Source of the DNA: an uncultured Altererythrobacter sp.
GTDB taxonomy: Bacteria; Pseudomonadota; Alphaproteobacteria; Sphingomonadales; Sphingomonadaceae
Direction of reading: 5' to 3'
Assembly (NCBI GenBank): GCA_946886565.1
Contig: CAMPIX010000008.1
Coordinates: forward strand, 53,048-117,047
DNA: 64,000 bases
The notes under the pieces were generated by a model. It was given only the letters and a program-made list of their open reading frames with translations, was not told the DNA's origin and made no database searches. Shown here piece after piece: positions 38,531-47,553 of the stretch (position 1 is its first letter; every line of letters starts with the position of its first letter). Both the position numbers and the translations under genes were made by a program.

Positions 38531-40980
38531 AGTTCTCGCTCGAATGGCTCCGGCACTTCCTCGAGACCGACGCTTCGGTGGCCGAGCTCGCCGCCGCGCT
38601 CAACGCGATCGGGCACGAGGTCGAGGGGATCGAGGATCCGGCCGAAAAGCTCGTCGGGTTCAAGGTGGCCGAAGTGCTCACCGCCGCGCCGCATCCCGAC
38701 GCCGACAAGCTCCAGGTGCTCACCGTCTCGACCGGTGACGGCGAGCCGCTGCAGGTGGTCTGCGGCGCGCCCAACGCGCGCTCCGGGATGAAGGGCGTGC
38801 TCGGCTTGCCCGGCGCGGTGGTGCCCGCGAACGGCATGGAACTGCGCAAGAGCGCGATCCGCGGGGTCGAGAGCAACGGCATGATGTGCTCGGTGCGCGA
38901 GCTCGAATTGGGCGACGCGCACGAAGGCATCATCGAGCTGCCCGCCGATGCGCCGGTGGGCGCGAGCTTCGCCGAGTACCAGGCGGCAAGCCCGGTATTC
39001 GACGTCGCGATCACGCCCAATCGCCCCGACTGCATGGGCGTGCTCGGCATCGCGCGCGACCTCGCGGCGGCGGGGCTCGGCACTCTTAAAGCCCCTCCCC
39101 TTCCGGGGAGGGGTTGGGGTGGGGGTTGTGCCGGCAGCCCGACAGCCCCCACCCCCGGCCCCTCCCCGGAAGGGGAGGGGAGATTCCCCTGCCCCATCGA
39201 AATTCGCACCGACGATCCCGAAGGCTGCCCGGCGTTCTACGGCCGGGTGATCCGGGGCGTCACCAACGGCAGCAGCCCCGAGTGGATGCAGCGCCGGCTG
39301 ATCGCCGCGGGCCAGCGGCCTATCAGCGCGATTGTCGATGCGACCAACTACCTGATGCTCGCCTTCGGGCGTCCGGCGCATGCCTACGACCTCGCCAAGT
39401 TGACCGGCGCGGTAGTTGCGCGGCGCGCGAGGAACGGCGAGACCGTCGAGGCGCTCAACGAGAAGACCTACACGCTCGATGAGAGCATGACCGTGATCGC
39501 CGACGATGCGGGCGTGCACGATATCGGCGGGATCATGGGCGGCGAGCACTCGGGCGTGACCGAGAGCACGACCGACGTACTGCTCGAAATCGCCTACTTC
39601 GATCCCGAGCGGATCGGCGTGACGGGGCGCAAGCTCGGCATAGCGAGCGATGCGCGCACCCGCTTCGAGCGTGGGGTCGATCCGGCCTTCCTCGACGACG
39701 GGCTCGCAATCCTCACCGAGCTGATCGTGTGCACCTGCGGCGGCACGGCCAGCGAAGTGGTGCGCGCGGGTTCGCCGCCGGTCGAGCCGAAAGTGATCGT
39801 GTTCGACCCGGGGCTGACCAAGCGCCTCGGCGGTGTCGAGGTGAGCGAAGCCGAACAGCGCCGCATCCTCGAAGCGCTCGATTTTTCGGTCGAGGGTAAT
39901 TGGCAGGTCACCGTCCCATCGCGCCGCCACGATATCGAAGGCCCGGCCGACCTGGTCGAGGAAGTCGTGCGCATCCACGGCCTCGACAAGGTCGAGAGCG
40001 TCGCGCTGCCGTGTGCGGAGGGTGTCGCGAAACCCACCGCCACCCCGCTGCAACAGGTCGAGCGCAAGCTGCGCCGCAGCGCCGCCGCGCGCGGGCTGAA
40101 CGAGGCCGTGACCTGGTCCTTCCTCCCGACGCCCGATGCGGAGCATTTCGCCGATGGCGCGGAGCTGTGGGTGCTCGACAACCCGATCAGCGAGGACATG
40201 AAGGCGATGCGCCCCTCGCTGCTGCCGGGCCTGATCGCCGCCGCCAAGCGCAACGCCGATCGCGGCGCGGCGGGCTCGCGGCTGTTCGAGATCGGCCGGC
40301 GCTACTTCCGCGGCGCGAAGGGCGCGAGCGACGAACGCCCGACGCTGGGCGTGGTGCTGGCGGGCGAGAAAACCCCGCGCGGCTGGGCGAACGGCAAAGC
40401 CGCCACGTTCGACGCCTACGATGCCAAGGCAGAGGCGATGGCGCTGCTCGAAGCCGCCGGTGCCCCCGTCGGCAACCTGATGGTGATGGGCGAAGCGGGG
40501 CCGCAGTTCCACCCCGGCCAGTCGGCGACGCTGCGGCTCGGGCCGAAGAACGTGCTCGCCCGCTTCGGCGCGCTGCATCCGAGTACGCTGAAGGCGTTCG
40601 ACATCGACGGCCCGGTCATGGCGGTCGAAGTGTTCCTCGACGCGATCCCCGAAAAGCGCGGCGGCAACGGCTTCGCCCGTGCCGCCTACGCGCCACCCGC
40701 TCTCCAGCCGGTCACGCGCGACTTCGCCTTCCTTGTCCCCGCCGACCTCGCCGCCGCCGACCTCGTGCGCGCGGTGCGCGGCGCGGACAAGGCCGCGATC
40801 GTCGACGCGCGCGTGTTCGACGTGTTCGCGGGGCAGGGCGTGCCCGAGGGCCGGAAGTCGGTCGCGGTCGAAGTGACCCTCCAGCCGGGCGAGAAGAGCT
40901 TCACCGACGCCGAGATCAAGGCGATCGCGGACAAGGTCGTCGCCGCCGCCGGCAAGCGAGGCGCGGAGTTGCGGGCGTGA
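38527..40980 (+). CDS. pheT: phenylalanine-tRNA ligase beta subunit with an in-frame repeat insertion
   Basis: The 817-residue beta subunit. An EMAP/OB tRNA-binding domain lies at about 40-150 ([20 protein letters not shown]). B3/B4 editing follows ([20 protein letters not shown]), then B5 and catalytic-like domains and a C-terminal anticodon-binding domain ([20 protein letters not shown]). Residues 189-218 (nucleotides 39091-39180) are translated from a 90-bp palindromic repeat rich in Gly and Pro. They lie in the linker between the tRNA-binding and editing domains; the protein without them would be 787 residues. The frame is intact, so the enzyme is presumably active. It couples to the SDR gene through a GTGA overlap. 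Confidence 0.95.
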   Translation: MKFSLEWLRHFLETDASVAELAAALNAIGHEVEGIEDPAEKLVGFKVAEVLTAAPHPDADKLQVLTVSTGDGEPLQVVCGAPNARSGMKGVLGLPGAVVPANGMELRKSAIRGVESNGMMCSVRELELGDAHEGIIELPADAPVGASFAEYQAASPVFDVAITPNRPDCMGVLGIARDLAAAGLGTLKAPPLPGRGWGGGCAGSPTAPTPGPSPEGEGRFPCPIEIRTDDPEGCPAFYGRVIRGVTNGSSPEWMQRRLIAAGQRPISAIVDATNYLMLAFGRPAHAYDLAKLTGAVVARRARNGETVEALNEKTYTLDESMTVIADDAGVHDIGGIMGGEHSGVTESTTDVLLEIAYFDPERIGVTGRKLGIASDARTRFERGVDPAFLDDGLAILTELIVCTCGGTASEVVRAGSPPVEPKVIVFDPGLTKRLGGVEVSEAEQRRILEALDFSVEGNWQVTVPSRRHDIEGPADLVEEVVRIHGLDKVESVALPCAEGVAKPTATPLQQVERKLRRSAAARGLNEAVTWSFLPTPDAEHFADGAELWVLDNPISEDMKAMRPSLLPGLIAAAKRNADRGAAGSRLFEIGRRYFRGAKGASDERPTLGVVLAGEKTPRGWANGKAATFDAYDAKAEAMALLEAAGAPVGNLMVMGEAGPQFHPGQSATLRLGPKNVLARFGALHPSTLKAFDIDGPVMAVEVFLDAIPEKRGGNGFARAAYAPPALQPVTRDFAFLVPADLAAADLVRAVRGADKAAIVDARVFDVFAGQGVPEGRKSVAVEVTLQPGEKSFTDAEIKAIADKVVAAAGKRGAELRA
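39091..39180. repeat. 90-bp palindromic repeat inside pheT
   Basis: Two inverted arms start CCCCTCCCCTTCCGGGGAGG at each end. Each arm folds as CCCCTCCCC/GGGGAGGGG with a short loop and is followed by GGGGGTTGTG or its counterpart. The length is an exact multiple of three and no stop codon arises in the pheT frame. It is related in design (CCTCCCC/GGGGAGG outer hairpin, inverted pair) to the repeats at 10.9, 11.3 and 29.7 kb but distinct in its inner part. Confidence 0.9.
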
Positions 40981-41726
40981 GCAAGGTCGCCTTCGTCACC
41001 GGAGCCACCGCCGGGATCGGCGAGGCGACCGTGCGTGCGCTGGTCGCGAGCGGCTGGCGCTGTGTCGCGACCGGACGGCGCAAGGAGCGGCTCGATGCGC
41101 TGGTGGCGGAGCTGGGCGCGGACAAGGTTCATCCGGCGCTGTTCGACGTGCGCGACGAGGCGGCGATGGATGCCGCGATCGCCGCGCTGCCCGAGGACTT
41201 CGCCGGGATCGACCTGCTGGTGAACAACGCAGGTCTCGCGCAGGGCCTCTCGCCCGCGCAGGAGGCGGACCTCGCCGATTGGCGCACGATGATCGACACC
41301 AACGTCACCGCGATGGTCGTGCTGACGCGCAAGCTCCTGCCGACGCTGATCGAGCGCACGGGCGCTATCATCGCGATCGGCTCGGTCGCGGGCAGCTACA
41401 TCTATCCCGGCGGCAACGTCTATGCCGGGTCCAAGGCGTTCGCCAACCACTTCACGATGGCGCTGCGGGCCGACCTCCACGGCACCGGCGTGCGGGTGAC
41501 CTCGATCGAGCCGGGCATGGTCGAGACCGAATTCACGCTGGTGCGCACCGGCAGCCAGCAGGCTTCGGACGATCTCTACGCCGGGGTCCACCCGATGACC
41601 GGCGAGGATATCGCCAACACCATCCGCTGGATCGCCGAGCTGCCGCCGCACCTCAACGTCAACCGCATCGAACTGATGCCGGTGAACCAGGATTTCGCTG
41701 GGTTCAGGGTGGCGCGAGAGGATTGA
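40977..41726 (+). CDS. SDR-family NAD(P)-dependent oxidoreductase (YdfG-like)
   Basis: A 249-residue short-chain dehydrogenase. VTGATAGIGEATVRAL is the cofactor loop (from residue 8), LVNNAGLAQGLSPAQEADLA follows, and the catalytic Y-x-x-x-K is in GGNVYAGSKAFANHFTMAL. The C-terminal segment with EPGMVETEFTLVRTGSQQ and LNVNRIELMPVNQDFAGFRV resembles YdfG, the 3-hydroxy-acid/serine dehydrogenase. A GTG start overlaps the pheT stop, with GGAG upstream. Its physiological substrate is unproven. Confidence 0.87.
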   Translation: MSKVAFVTGATAGIGEATVRALVASGWRCVATGRRKERLDALVAELGADKVHPALFDVRDEAAMDAAIAALPEDFAGIDLLVNNAGLAQGLSPAQEADLADWRTMIDTNVTAMVVLTRKLLPTLIERTGAIIAIGSVAGSYIYPGGNVYAGSKAFANHFTMALRADLHGTGVRVTSIEPGMVETEFTLVRTGSQQASDDLYAGVHPMTGEDIANTIRWIAELPPHLNVNRIELMPVNQDFAGFRVARED

Positions 41727-41782
41727 TTTTATCCGGACCTTCGGCAATCTCCGGTGCTGAGGTTAATCGTTAGGGGGCACCG

Positions 41783-42499
41783 ATGCTGCGCTGGTTCATG
41801 TTTGCCGTGATGGCGCTCGCTGTTTCGATCGCGGGTAGCGAAGCGGCACACGGCCGAGATGGATTTTCCATCACCGAGCCGAAGAAGATCAAGTCATCGA
41901 CCAAACTCAAGGACGGCGAGGGTGCGGTCGAACTCTCTGTGCGCGCACAGACGCAGGCCACGGAGACGGCCATCTTCTACTTCATTGCTGTCGATGAAGA
42001 TGGCCGCGATACCGATCGGGTGATCCGTTTCGAGCGTGGTGCAGGTGTGCCCTTGATGGGCAGCAACATGATCGACGAGAAGCAGCAGGTGTATCGCGTG
42101 CCGGCGGGCCGCTATCGGCCGCTAGCCTTCACTGTAGGCTGCGATCAGATGCCGACTGCACCAGGGCTCGTTTGCAGTCGGGGCTTCGGCAATGGCTACC
42201 CGACGGGTTTCTATACCGAAAGCCCTCCGATCTTCGAAGTCGTGGAAGGCGAATTTACTCGTGCGGGCGATTTCATCGTCGAATATATCGGCCCGTTGCC
42301 ACCGGGAGACGACAGCTTGCTTGACGGGCAGGCAAGCCCCTTGGAATGGGCGATCCGATGGCGCGAGGGCAACGGAACCGCCGATGGCTTCGAGGCGCTG
42401 CCCATGAACAGCGCTTCTGCACCCCAACGCTGGCATTCACGGATCACTTGCAAAGCGCGTCCCGAGGGCGTGATGCTCTACATTCCATTTGATTGTTAG
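41783..42499 (+). CDS. hypothetical exported protein
   Basis: A 238-residue protein with a signal peptide (MLRWFMFAVMALAVSIAGSE, cleavage near AAHGRD). The mature part looks beta-rich, with VELSVRAQTQATETAIFYFI, QVYRVPAGRYRPLAFTVGCD and FTRAGDFIVEYIGPLPPGDD. Four cysteines (two near GCDQMPTAPGLVC, then ITCKARP and the last residue) could pair. I recognise no named domain. GGGGGCACC precedes the ATG. It stands between two housekeeping genes, and its codon use is less GC-biased than its neighbours, a hint of more recent arrival. Confidence 0.7.
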   Translation: MLRWFMFAVMALAVSIAGSEAAHGRDGFSITEPKKIKSSTKLKDGEGAVELSVRAQTQATETAIFYFIAVDEDGRDTDRVIRFERGAGVPLMGSNMIDEKQQVYRVPAGRYRPLAFTVGCDQMPTAPGLVCSRGFGNGYPTGFYTESPPIFEVVEGEFTRAGDFIVEYIGPLPPGDDSLLDGQASPLEWAIRWREGNGTADGFEALPMNSASAPQRWHSRITCKARPEGVMLYIPFDC

Positions 42500-42554
42500 C
42501 TTGCATTGCAACAGCGGCGTGGACGCGGCTCTTGCGTCGCCTTAAGGCGCGCGC

Positions 42555-44087
42555 GTGATGACCACGACCTCGAACCGCCGCACATTCGCGATCATTTCGC
42601 ACCCCGACGCGGGCAAGACCACGCTGACCGAGAAGCTGCTGCTGCAGGGCGGCGCGATCCATCTCGCGGGTGAGGTCAAGGCGCGGGGGCAGGCGCGGCG
42701 CGCGCGTTCGGACTGGATGAAGATCGAACAGCAACGCGGCATCTCGGTCACCTCGAGCGTGATGACGTTCGAGAAAGACGGGATCACCTTCAACCTGCTC
42801 GACACGCCGGGGCACGAGGACTTTTCCGAAGACACCTACCGCACGCTGACCGCGGTCGATTCGGCAATCATGGTGATCGACGCGGCCAAGGGTATCGAGC
42901 CGCAGACGCGCAAGCTGTTCGAGGTTTGCCGGCTGCGTTCGGTCCCGATCATCACCTTCGTCAACAAGGTCGACCGCGAGGGGCGCTCGATCTTCGAGAC
43001 GCTGGACGAGGTGGCCGATGCGCTCGCGCTCGACGTCAGCCCGCAGGGTGCGCCGCTGGGTATGGGCGGGCTGTTCAAGGGCGTGCTCGACTTCGGGAGC
43101 GATTCGGTTGCGCTGCCCGAGGGCGCGAGCAAGGAATATCTCGGCAAGCGCGAGCAGTTGGGCGAGTTGCCCGAGGAGCTCGCCGAAGAGATCGAGCTTG
43201 CGCGGATCGGCTATCCCGAGTTCGACCTCGCGGCCTATCGCAACGGCGACCTGACGCCGGTATTCTTCGGCTCGGCGCTCAAGAACTTCGGGGTCGAGGA
43301 ACTGATCGACGCGATCGCCAAGTGGGCCCCGCCGCCGCGCCCCCAGCCCGCGGGCGAGGAGCAGATTTCGCCCGAGCGGGACGAGGTCACCGGCTTCATC
43401 TTCAAGGTCCAGGCGAACATGGACCCCAACCACCGCGACCGGATCGCCTTCATGCGGCAGGTCTCGGGCACCTTCAAACGCGGCATGAAGCTGGTGCCCA
43501 GTGGCCTCGGCAAGCCGATCGCGATCCACTCGCCGATCCTGTTCATGGCGCAGGATCGCGAGCTGGCCGACACCGCGGAAGCGGGCGACATCATCGGCAT
43601 TCCCAACCACGGCACGCTGCGCGTGGGCGATACGCTGAGCGAGAAGAACGCGATCCGCTTCACCGGCCTCCCTAATTTTGCGCCCGAGATCCTGCGCCGC
43701 GTGGTGCTACGCGATCCGACCAAGACCAAGCAGTTGCGCAAGGCGCTCGACGACTTGAGCGAAGAGGGCGTGATCCAGGTGTTCTATCCCGAGATCGGCG
43801 GGCAGTGGATCGTCGGGGTGGTGGGCCAGTTGCAGCTGGACGTGCTCGTCTCGCGGCTGGAGGCCGAGTACAAGGTCGAGGCGGTGTTGGAGGCCTCGCC
43901 CTTCGCCACCGCGCGCTGGATCCGGGGTGAGGCGAAGGCGATGGACGAGTTCGAGAGCTTCAACCGCGCCAACCTCGCCAAGGACCGCGACGGCGACCTC
44001 GTGTTCATGGCCAAGAGCCCATGGGACGTCGGCTATCAGCAGGAAAAGAACCCCGAACTGGTTTTTTCCGCGACCAAGGAGCGGTAA
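42555..44087 (+). CDS. prfC: peptide chain release factor 3
   Basis: A 510-residue GTPase that recycles RF1/RF2 from the ribosome after termination. The P-loop is SHPDAGKTTLTEKLL, G2 is RGISVTSSVM, G3 is LLDTPGHEDFSEDTYRTL and G4 is FVNKVDREG. The RF3-specific middle and C-terminal domains follow (PEILRRVVLRDPTKTKQLRK). It is slightly shorter than the E. coli protein (529). GTG 42555 is immediately followed by ATG 42558, either of which can start it. A large inverted repeat follows the stop codon. Confidence 0.94.
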   Translation: MMTTTSNRRTFAIISHPDAGKTTLTEKLLLQGGAIHLAGEVKARGQARRARSDWMKIEQQRGISVTSSVMTFEKDGITFNLLDTPGHEDFSEDTYRTLTAVDSAIMVIDAAKGIEPQTRKLFEVCRLRSVPIITFVNKVDREGRSIFETLDEVADALALDVSPQGAPLGMGGLFKGVLDFGSDSVALPEGASKEYLGKREQLGELPEELAEEIELARIGYPEFDLAAYRNGDLTPVFFGSALKNFGVEELIDAIAKWAPPPRPQPAGEEQISPERDEVTGFIFKVQANMDPNHRDRIAFMRQVSGTFKRGMKLVPSGLGKPIAIHSPILFMAQDRELADTAEAGDIIGIPNHGTLRVGDTLSEKNAIRFTGLPNFAPEILRRVVLRDPTKTKQLRKALDDLSEEGVIQVFYPEIGGQWIVGVVGQLQLDVLVSRLEAEYKVEAVLEASPFATARWIRGEAKAMDEFESFNRANLAKDRDGDLVFMAKSPWDVGYQQEKNPELVFSATKER

Positions 44088-44095
44088 AGGGATTC

Positions 44096-44241
44096 TCACA
44101 CGAAGACACGAAGACACGAAGATGTAGCGCCAGGGCGAAGGCGCTTCGAAATATTCCGTCTCGCCCCAGGCATCACGCGTCTGGCGTGGAGTGCGGCTTC
44201 GCCGCAGCCCCACATCTTCGTGCCTTCGTGTCTTCGTGTGA
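44096..44241. repeat. inverted repeat with ACACGAAG iterations after prfC
   Basis: Two near-identical arms of about 30 bases (44096-44125 and 44212-44241) run inward from CACACGAAGACACGAAG. The 8-base word ACACGAAG occurs three times in tandem in the left arm. The 86-base interior holds further short palindromes. It lies between prfC and the next gene and has no coding content. It belongs to a different family from the CCTCCCC repeats. Confidence 0.85.
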
Positions 44242-44294
44242 ACCGGACAGGCACCTCGCTTGTCGCCAGCGCGACCGCGGTATAACCATCCAAC

Positions 44295-44870
44295 ATGGCC
44301 GATTTCACCGACACGCTGACCGACGAGCACGTCGCGATGATCGCGCGGCAGCCGGTGTTCTTCGTCGCGACCGCGGCGGAAGGGGCGCGGATCAATCTCA
44401 GCCCCAAGGGGCTCGACACCTTCCGCGTGCTCGCCCCCGATCGCGTCGCCTGGCTCGACCTCGGCGGCTCGGGCAACGAGACGAACGCGCACCTGCTCGC
44501 GGATGGCCGCATCACGCTGATGATGTGCAACTGGGAACAGCCGGCGTTGATCCTGCGCATCTACGGGCACGGGCGTCCGGTGCTGCCCGCCGATCCCGAG
44601 TGGGAGGCGCTGGCGGCGCACTTCACGCTCCTGCCGGGCACGCGGCAGCTCTTCGATATCGCGGTCGAGAGCGTGCAGACGAGCTGCGGCTGGGGCGTCC
44701 CGCTGATGGAGTTCGAGAAGCCCCGCGCGACGCTGGTCAAGTATCACGCGCAGGCGAACCCGGCGAAGTGGGAGGCCAAGATCGCCATGCGCACTCGCAG
44801 CATCGACGGCCTGCCGACCCGCCCGACCGACCGCTATATCGCGGGCGATCCGGGCACAAACCCGGCCTGA
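44295..44870 (+). CDS. pyridoxamine 5'-phosphate oxidase-family flavin protein
   Basis: A 191-residue split-barrel protein of the PNPOx-like/FMN-binding superfamily. MADFTDTLTDEHVAMIARQP is followed by FFVATAAEGARINLSPKGLD, LGGSGNETNAHLLADGRITL and the CGWGVPLMEFEKPRATLVKY segment typical of a small group of uncharacterised oxidases. It is too unlike PdxH to be called the vitamin B6 enzyme. It lies 17 bases before the EEP-family gene and may be co-transcribed with it. Confidence 0.83.
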   Translation: MADFTDTLTDEHVAMIARQPVFFVATAAEGARINLSPKGLDTFRVLAPDRVAWLDLGGSGNETNAHLLADGRITLMMCNWEQPALILRIYGHGRPVLPADPEWEALAAHFTLLPGTRQLFDIAVESVQTSCGWGVPLMEFEKPRATLVKYHAQANPAKWEAKIAMRTRSIDGLPTRPTDRYIAGDPGTNPA

Positions 44871-44887
44871 GGGGCGTTACCCACCGC

Positions 44888-45592
44888 GTGCAGCTGACTT
44901 TCGCGAGCTACAATATCCACAAGGCGGTGGGGATGGACCGGCGGCGCGATCCCGACCGGATCCTCGCGGTGCTGCGCGAGATCGACGCCGACGTGATCGC
45001 CTTGCAGGAGGTCGACCGGCGGATCGGCGACCGCGCCAGCGTGCTCTCGCGCGCGGCGCTCGACGACACGCCGTGGAAAGCCGTCCACCTCGCCAAGCGG
45101 CCGCGCAGCCTCGGCTGGCATGGCAACGCGATCCTCGTTCGCCGCGAATACCACGTGCTCGAGGCCGAACCGCTCGACCTGCCGACGCTCGAGCCGCGCG
45201 GCGCGGTGCGCGCCGACATCGACTGCGGCGAAGGGCGGCACTTGCGGGTGATCGGGACGCACCTCGACCTCTCGGGGCTGCGGCGGCGCGACCAGGTCAA
45301 GGCGATCCTCGGGCATCACGGGCGCTGCGAGCGCGAATGCCCGACGGTGCTGATGGGCGACTTCAACCAGTGGGGCAGCCGCAGCGGGGCGATGCGCGAG
45401 TTCGGCGACGGGTGGCAGCTGCTCGATCCGGGCCGCAGCTTTCCCAGCCGCCGCCCGGTGGCGCGCTTCGACCGCATCCTCGCCTCGCACCACTGGCATG
45501 CGGGCGATGCGGGAGCGCACCACAGCGCATTGTCCGCGCAGGCCTCGGACCACCTGCCGGTCTGGGCGCGACTCAAGATGCCTGCAAAATAG
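44888..45592 (+). CDS. endonuclease/exonuclease/phosphatase-family protein
   Basis: A 234-residue cytosolic member of the EEP superfamily, which hydrolyses phosphodiester or phosphate ester bonds with a divalent metal. Motifs: ASYNIHKAVG (metal N), LQEVDRRIGD (metal E), GTHLDLSGL (catalytic H), GDFNQWGSRSG and SDHLPVWARL. The start is a GTG at 44888; the frame is open upstream, but that part is shadow of prfC. The substrate class (nucleic acid, phospholipid or inositol phosphate) cannot be deduced. Confidence 0.85.
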   Translation: MQLTFASYNIHKAVGMDRRRDPDRILAVLREIDADVIALQEVDRRIGDRASVLSRAALDDTPWKAVHLAKRPRSLGWHGNAILVRREYHVLEAEPLDLPTLEPRGAVRADIDCGEGRHLRVIGTHLDLSGLRRRDQVKAILGHHGRCERECPTVLMGDFNQWGSRSGAMREFGDGWQLLDPGRSFPSRRPVARFDRILASHHWHAGDAGAHHSALSAQASDHLPVWARLKMPAK

Positions 45593-45597
45593 GCATA

Positions 45598-45612
45598 GCC
45601 TAACAATTAGGC
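45598..45612. promoter_or_regulatory. inverted repeat GCCTAA-CAA-TTAGGC upstream of glnK
   Basis: A perfect six-base inverted repeat with a three-base spacer lies just past the EEP stop codon. TAGGCATA also occurs twice nearby as a direct repeat. It is 68 bases upstream of the sigma-54 promoter, where an activator site would be expected, but it does not match the known NtrC consensus. It could equally be a weak terminator for the EEP gene. Confidence 0.4.
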
Positions 45613-45679
45613 ATATTGGGCGGCATGCACGAAACGCCGTTTCACCAAATCCCTCTGCAAAGACAGTAAATTTCCCGTC

Positions 45680-45695
45680 TGGCACGGCTTTTGCT
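45680..45695 (+). promoter_or_regulatory. sigma-54 promoter of glnK-amtB
   Basis: TGGCACGGCTTTTGCT matches the RpoN consensus TGGCAC-N5-TTGCW exactly. The invariant GG (45681-45682) and GC (45693-45694) are ten bases apart. Transcription would start near 45706, 36 bases ahead of the glnK ATG. This implies NtrC-dependent expression under nitrogen limitation. Confidence 0.85.
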
Positions 45696-45741
45696 GCATG
45701 TGCGAAGCCGGTGATGTTCCGGTGGGAAACAGGGGGGATCG

Positions 45742-46080
45742 ATGAAATTCATCATCGCCATCATCAAGCCGTTCAAACTCGACGAGGTGCGCGAGGCTCT
45801 GGGGGGCATCGGCGTCGCCGGCATGACGGTCTCGGAAGTGAAGGGCTTCGGCCGTCAGAAGGGCCAGACCGAGATCTACCGGGGCGCGGAATACTCGACC
45901 AACATGCTGCCCAAGGTGAAGCTTGAGATCGCCACCAGCGATGACCTCGCGGCGCAAGTGGTCGAGACGATCATGCAGACCGCGAGCACCAGCAGCATCG
46001 GCGACGGCAAGGTCTTCGTGTTCGACCTCGCCGAAGCGACGCGCATCCGCACCGGCGAAACCGGGGACACCGCACTGTGA
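45742..46080 (+). CDS. glnK: nitrogen regulatory protein PII (GlnK type)
   Basis: A 112-residue trimeric signal protein that binds ATP/ADP and 2-oxoglutarate and controls AmtB, GlnE and NtrB. It starts MKFIIAIIKPFKLDEVREAL; the T-loop RQKGQTEIYRGAEY carries Y51, the residue uridylylated by GlnD. VVETIMQTASTSSIGDGKVF is the PROSITE C-terminal region. GGGGGG precedes the ATG. Co-transcription with amtB through an overlap is typical of GlnK. The sigma-54 promoter at 45680 and the glnD gene at the left end complete the control circuit. Confidence 0.96.
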   Translation: MKFIIAIIKPFKLDEVREALGGIGVAGMTVSEVKGFGRQKGQTEIYRGAEYSTNMLPKVKLEIATSDDLAAQVVETIMQTASTSSIGDGKVFVFDLAEATRIRTGETGDTAL

Positions 46081-46109
46081 GTGCGGCCGAAAAGATGAAG
46101 GACCACACG

Positions 46110-47426
46110 ATGATCCGCAAGACGCTTTACGGCGCAGGTGCGCTGGGCGCCGCGCTGCTCGCCGCCGCGCCCGCCTTCGCGCAGGAAGCCGCCGCCGCGG
46201 TGCCCAACCCGGGCAACAATGCCTGGATGATGACCGCCACGGTCCTCGTCCTGATGATGATCCTGCCCGGCCTGGCGCTGTTCTACGGCGGCCTGACGCG
46301 GCAGAAGAACATGCTCTCGACGATGACCCAGGTCGGCGCCGCCGCGGCGCTGGCCATGCTCATCTGGGTCATGTGGGGCTACGGCACCGCCTTCGGGCCG
46401 AACGGGAACGCGTTCTTCGCCTGGGGCAACTACTTCCTGAGCGCGGTGACGCCCGAGACGACCGCGGCGACCTTCTCCGACGAGGTCATCAGCGAGTACG
46501 TCTTCGTCGCCTTCCAGATGACTTTCGCCGCGATCACCGTGGCGCTGGTGCTCGGCGCGACGGTCGAGCGGCTGAAGTTCTCCGCCGTTATGCTGTTCAC
46601 CGCGCTGTGGCTGACGCTGGTCTACTTCCCGATCGCGCACATGGTCTGGGCAAGCGGCGGGCTGCTGTTCGAGATGGGTGCGCTCGACTTCGCGGGCGGC
46701 ACGGTGGTGCATATCAACGCGGGCGTCTCTGCGCTGGTGCTGGCGATGTTCCTTGGGCGTCGCCGCGGCTATCCGGCCGAGCCGATGCCGCCGCACAGCC
46801 TGACGCTGACGATGGTCGGCACCGGCCTGCTGTGGGTGGGCTGGTTCGGCTTCAACGCCGGGTCGGAGCTCGAGGCCGACGGCATCGCCGGGCTGGCGAT
46901 GATCAACACTTTCGTCGCCCCCGCCGCCGCCGCGCTCGCGTGGATGCTGATCGAGCGGCTCGCCGGGCACAAGGGCAGCGCCCTGGGCTTCTGTTCGGGC
47001 GCGATCGCCGGGCTCGTCGCAGTGACCCCGGCTGCGGGCAACAGCGGGCCGTTCGGTGCGATCGTGCTCGGGATCGTGGCATCGGTCGTGGCCTACTACG
47101 CGGTCGCCAAGCTCAAGCCGAAGCTCGGCTACGATGACGCGCTCGACGTGTTCGGCATCCACGGCGTCGCCGGGATCGTCGGCGCGATCGGCACCGGCGT
47201 GGTCTATTCGCCCGCGCTCGGCGGGCCGGGCGCTGCCGCCGAATACGTCATGGGCAGCCAGGTCACGACCCAGATCGTCGCCGTAGCGGTCGCGATCGTC
47301 TGGGCGGCGGCGGGCACCGCGATCGTCGCTACCATCGTCGGGGCGGTCACCGGCCTCAGGGTCTCTGCCGAAACCGAGGTCGACGGGCTCGACATCGGCG
47401 AACACGGGGAGCGTGCCTACAACTGA
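46110..47426 (+). CDS. amtB: ammonium transporter AmtB
   Basis: An inner-membrane ammonium channel of 438 residues that GlnK can plug. A cleavable signal peptide (MIRKTLYGAGALGAALLAAA, then APAFAQ) is followed by about eleven membrane segments. Landmarks are GLALFYGGLTRQKNMLSTMT, FDFAGGTVVHINAGVSALVL (with D of the pore mouth) and GFNAGSELEADGIAGLAMIN, and VFGIHGVAGIVGAIGTGVVY carries the pore histidine. An AAGGA site seven bases before the ATG at 46110 supports that start, although a GTG at 46077 overlaps glnK. The transcript ends at the terminator at 47501. Confidence 0.95.
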   Translation: MIRKTLYGAGALGAALLAAAPAFAQEAAAAVPNPGNNAWMMTATVLVLMMILPGLALFYGGLTRQKNMLSTMTQVGAAAALAMLIWVMWGYGTAFGPNGNAFFAWGNYFLSAVTPETTAATFSDEVISEYVFVAFQMTFAAITVALVLGATVERLKFSAVMLFTALWLTLVYFPIAHMVWASGGLLFEMGALDFAGGTVVHINAGVSALVLAMFLGRRRGYPAEPMPPHSLTLTMVGTGLLWVGWFGFNAGSELEADGIAGLAMINTFVAPAAAALAWMLIERLAGHKGSALGFCSGAIAGLVAVTPAAGNSGPFGAIVLGIVASVVAYYAVAKLKPKLGYDDALDVFGIHGVAGIVGAIGTGVVYSPALGGPGAAAEYVMGSQVTTQIVAVAVAIVWAAAGTAIVATIVGAVTGLRVSAETEVDGLDIGEHGERAYN

Positions 47427-47500
47427 CCCAATCGCATTTGGCGGACCGGGCTTCCGGGGCTGGCCTGCCCACAGATGTTCCTCCTGCGAACAACACCTCA

Positions 47501-47533
47501 AAGGCCGGAGCCAGGTGCTCCGGCCTTTTTTTC
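47501..47533 (+). terminator. intrinsic terminator of glnK-amtB
   Basis: AAGGCCGGAGC, a short CAGGT loop and GCTCCGGCC are followed by seven T residues. It lies 75 bases past the amtB stop codon. Confidence 0.93.
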
Positions 47534-47553
47534 CGATTCATGCGTGTGACCTG

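Noticed and set aside
38470..40578. A 702-residue minus-strand frame
   Set aside because: Antisense shadow of pheT; composition is typical of reverse-strand GC-rich frames.
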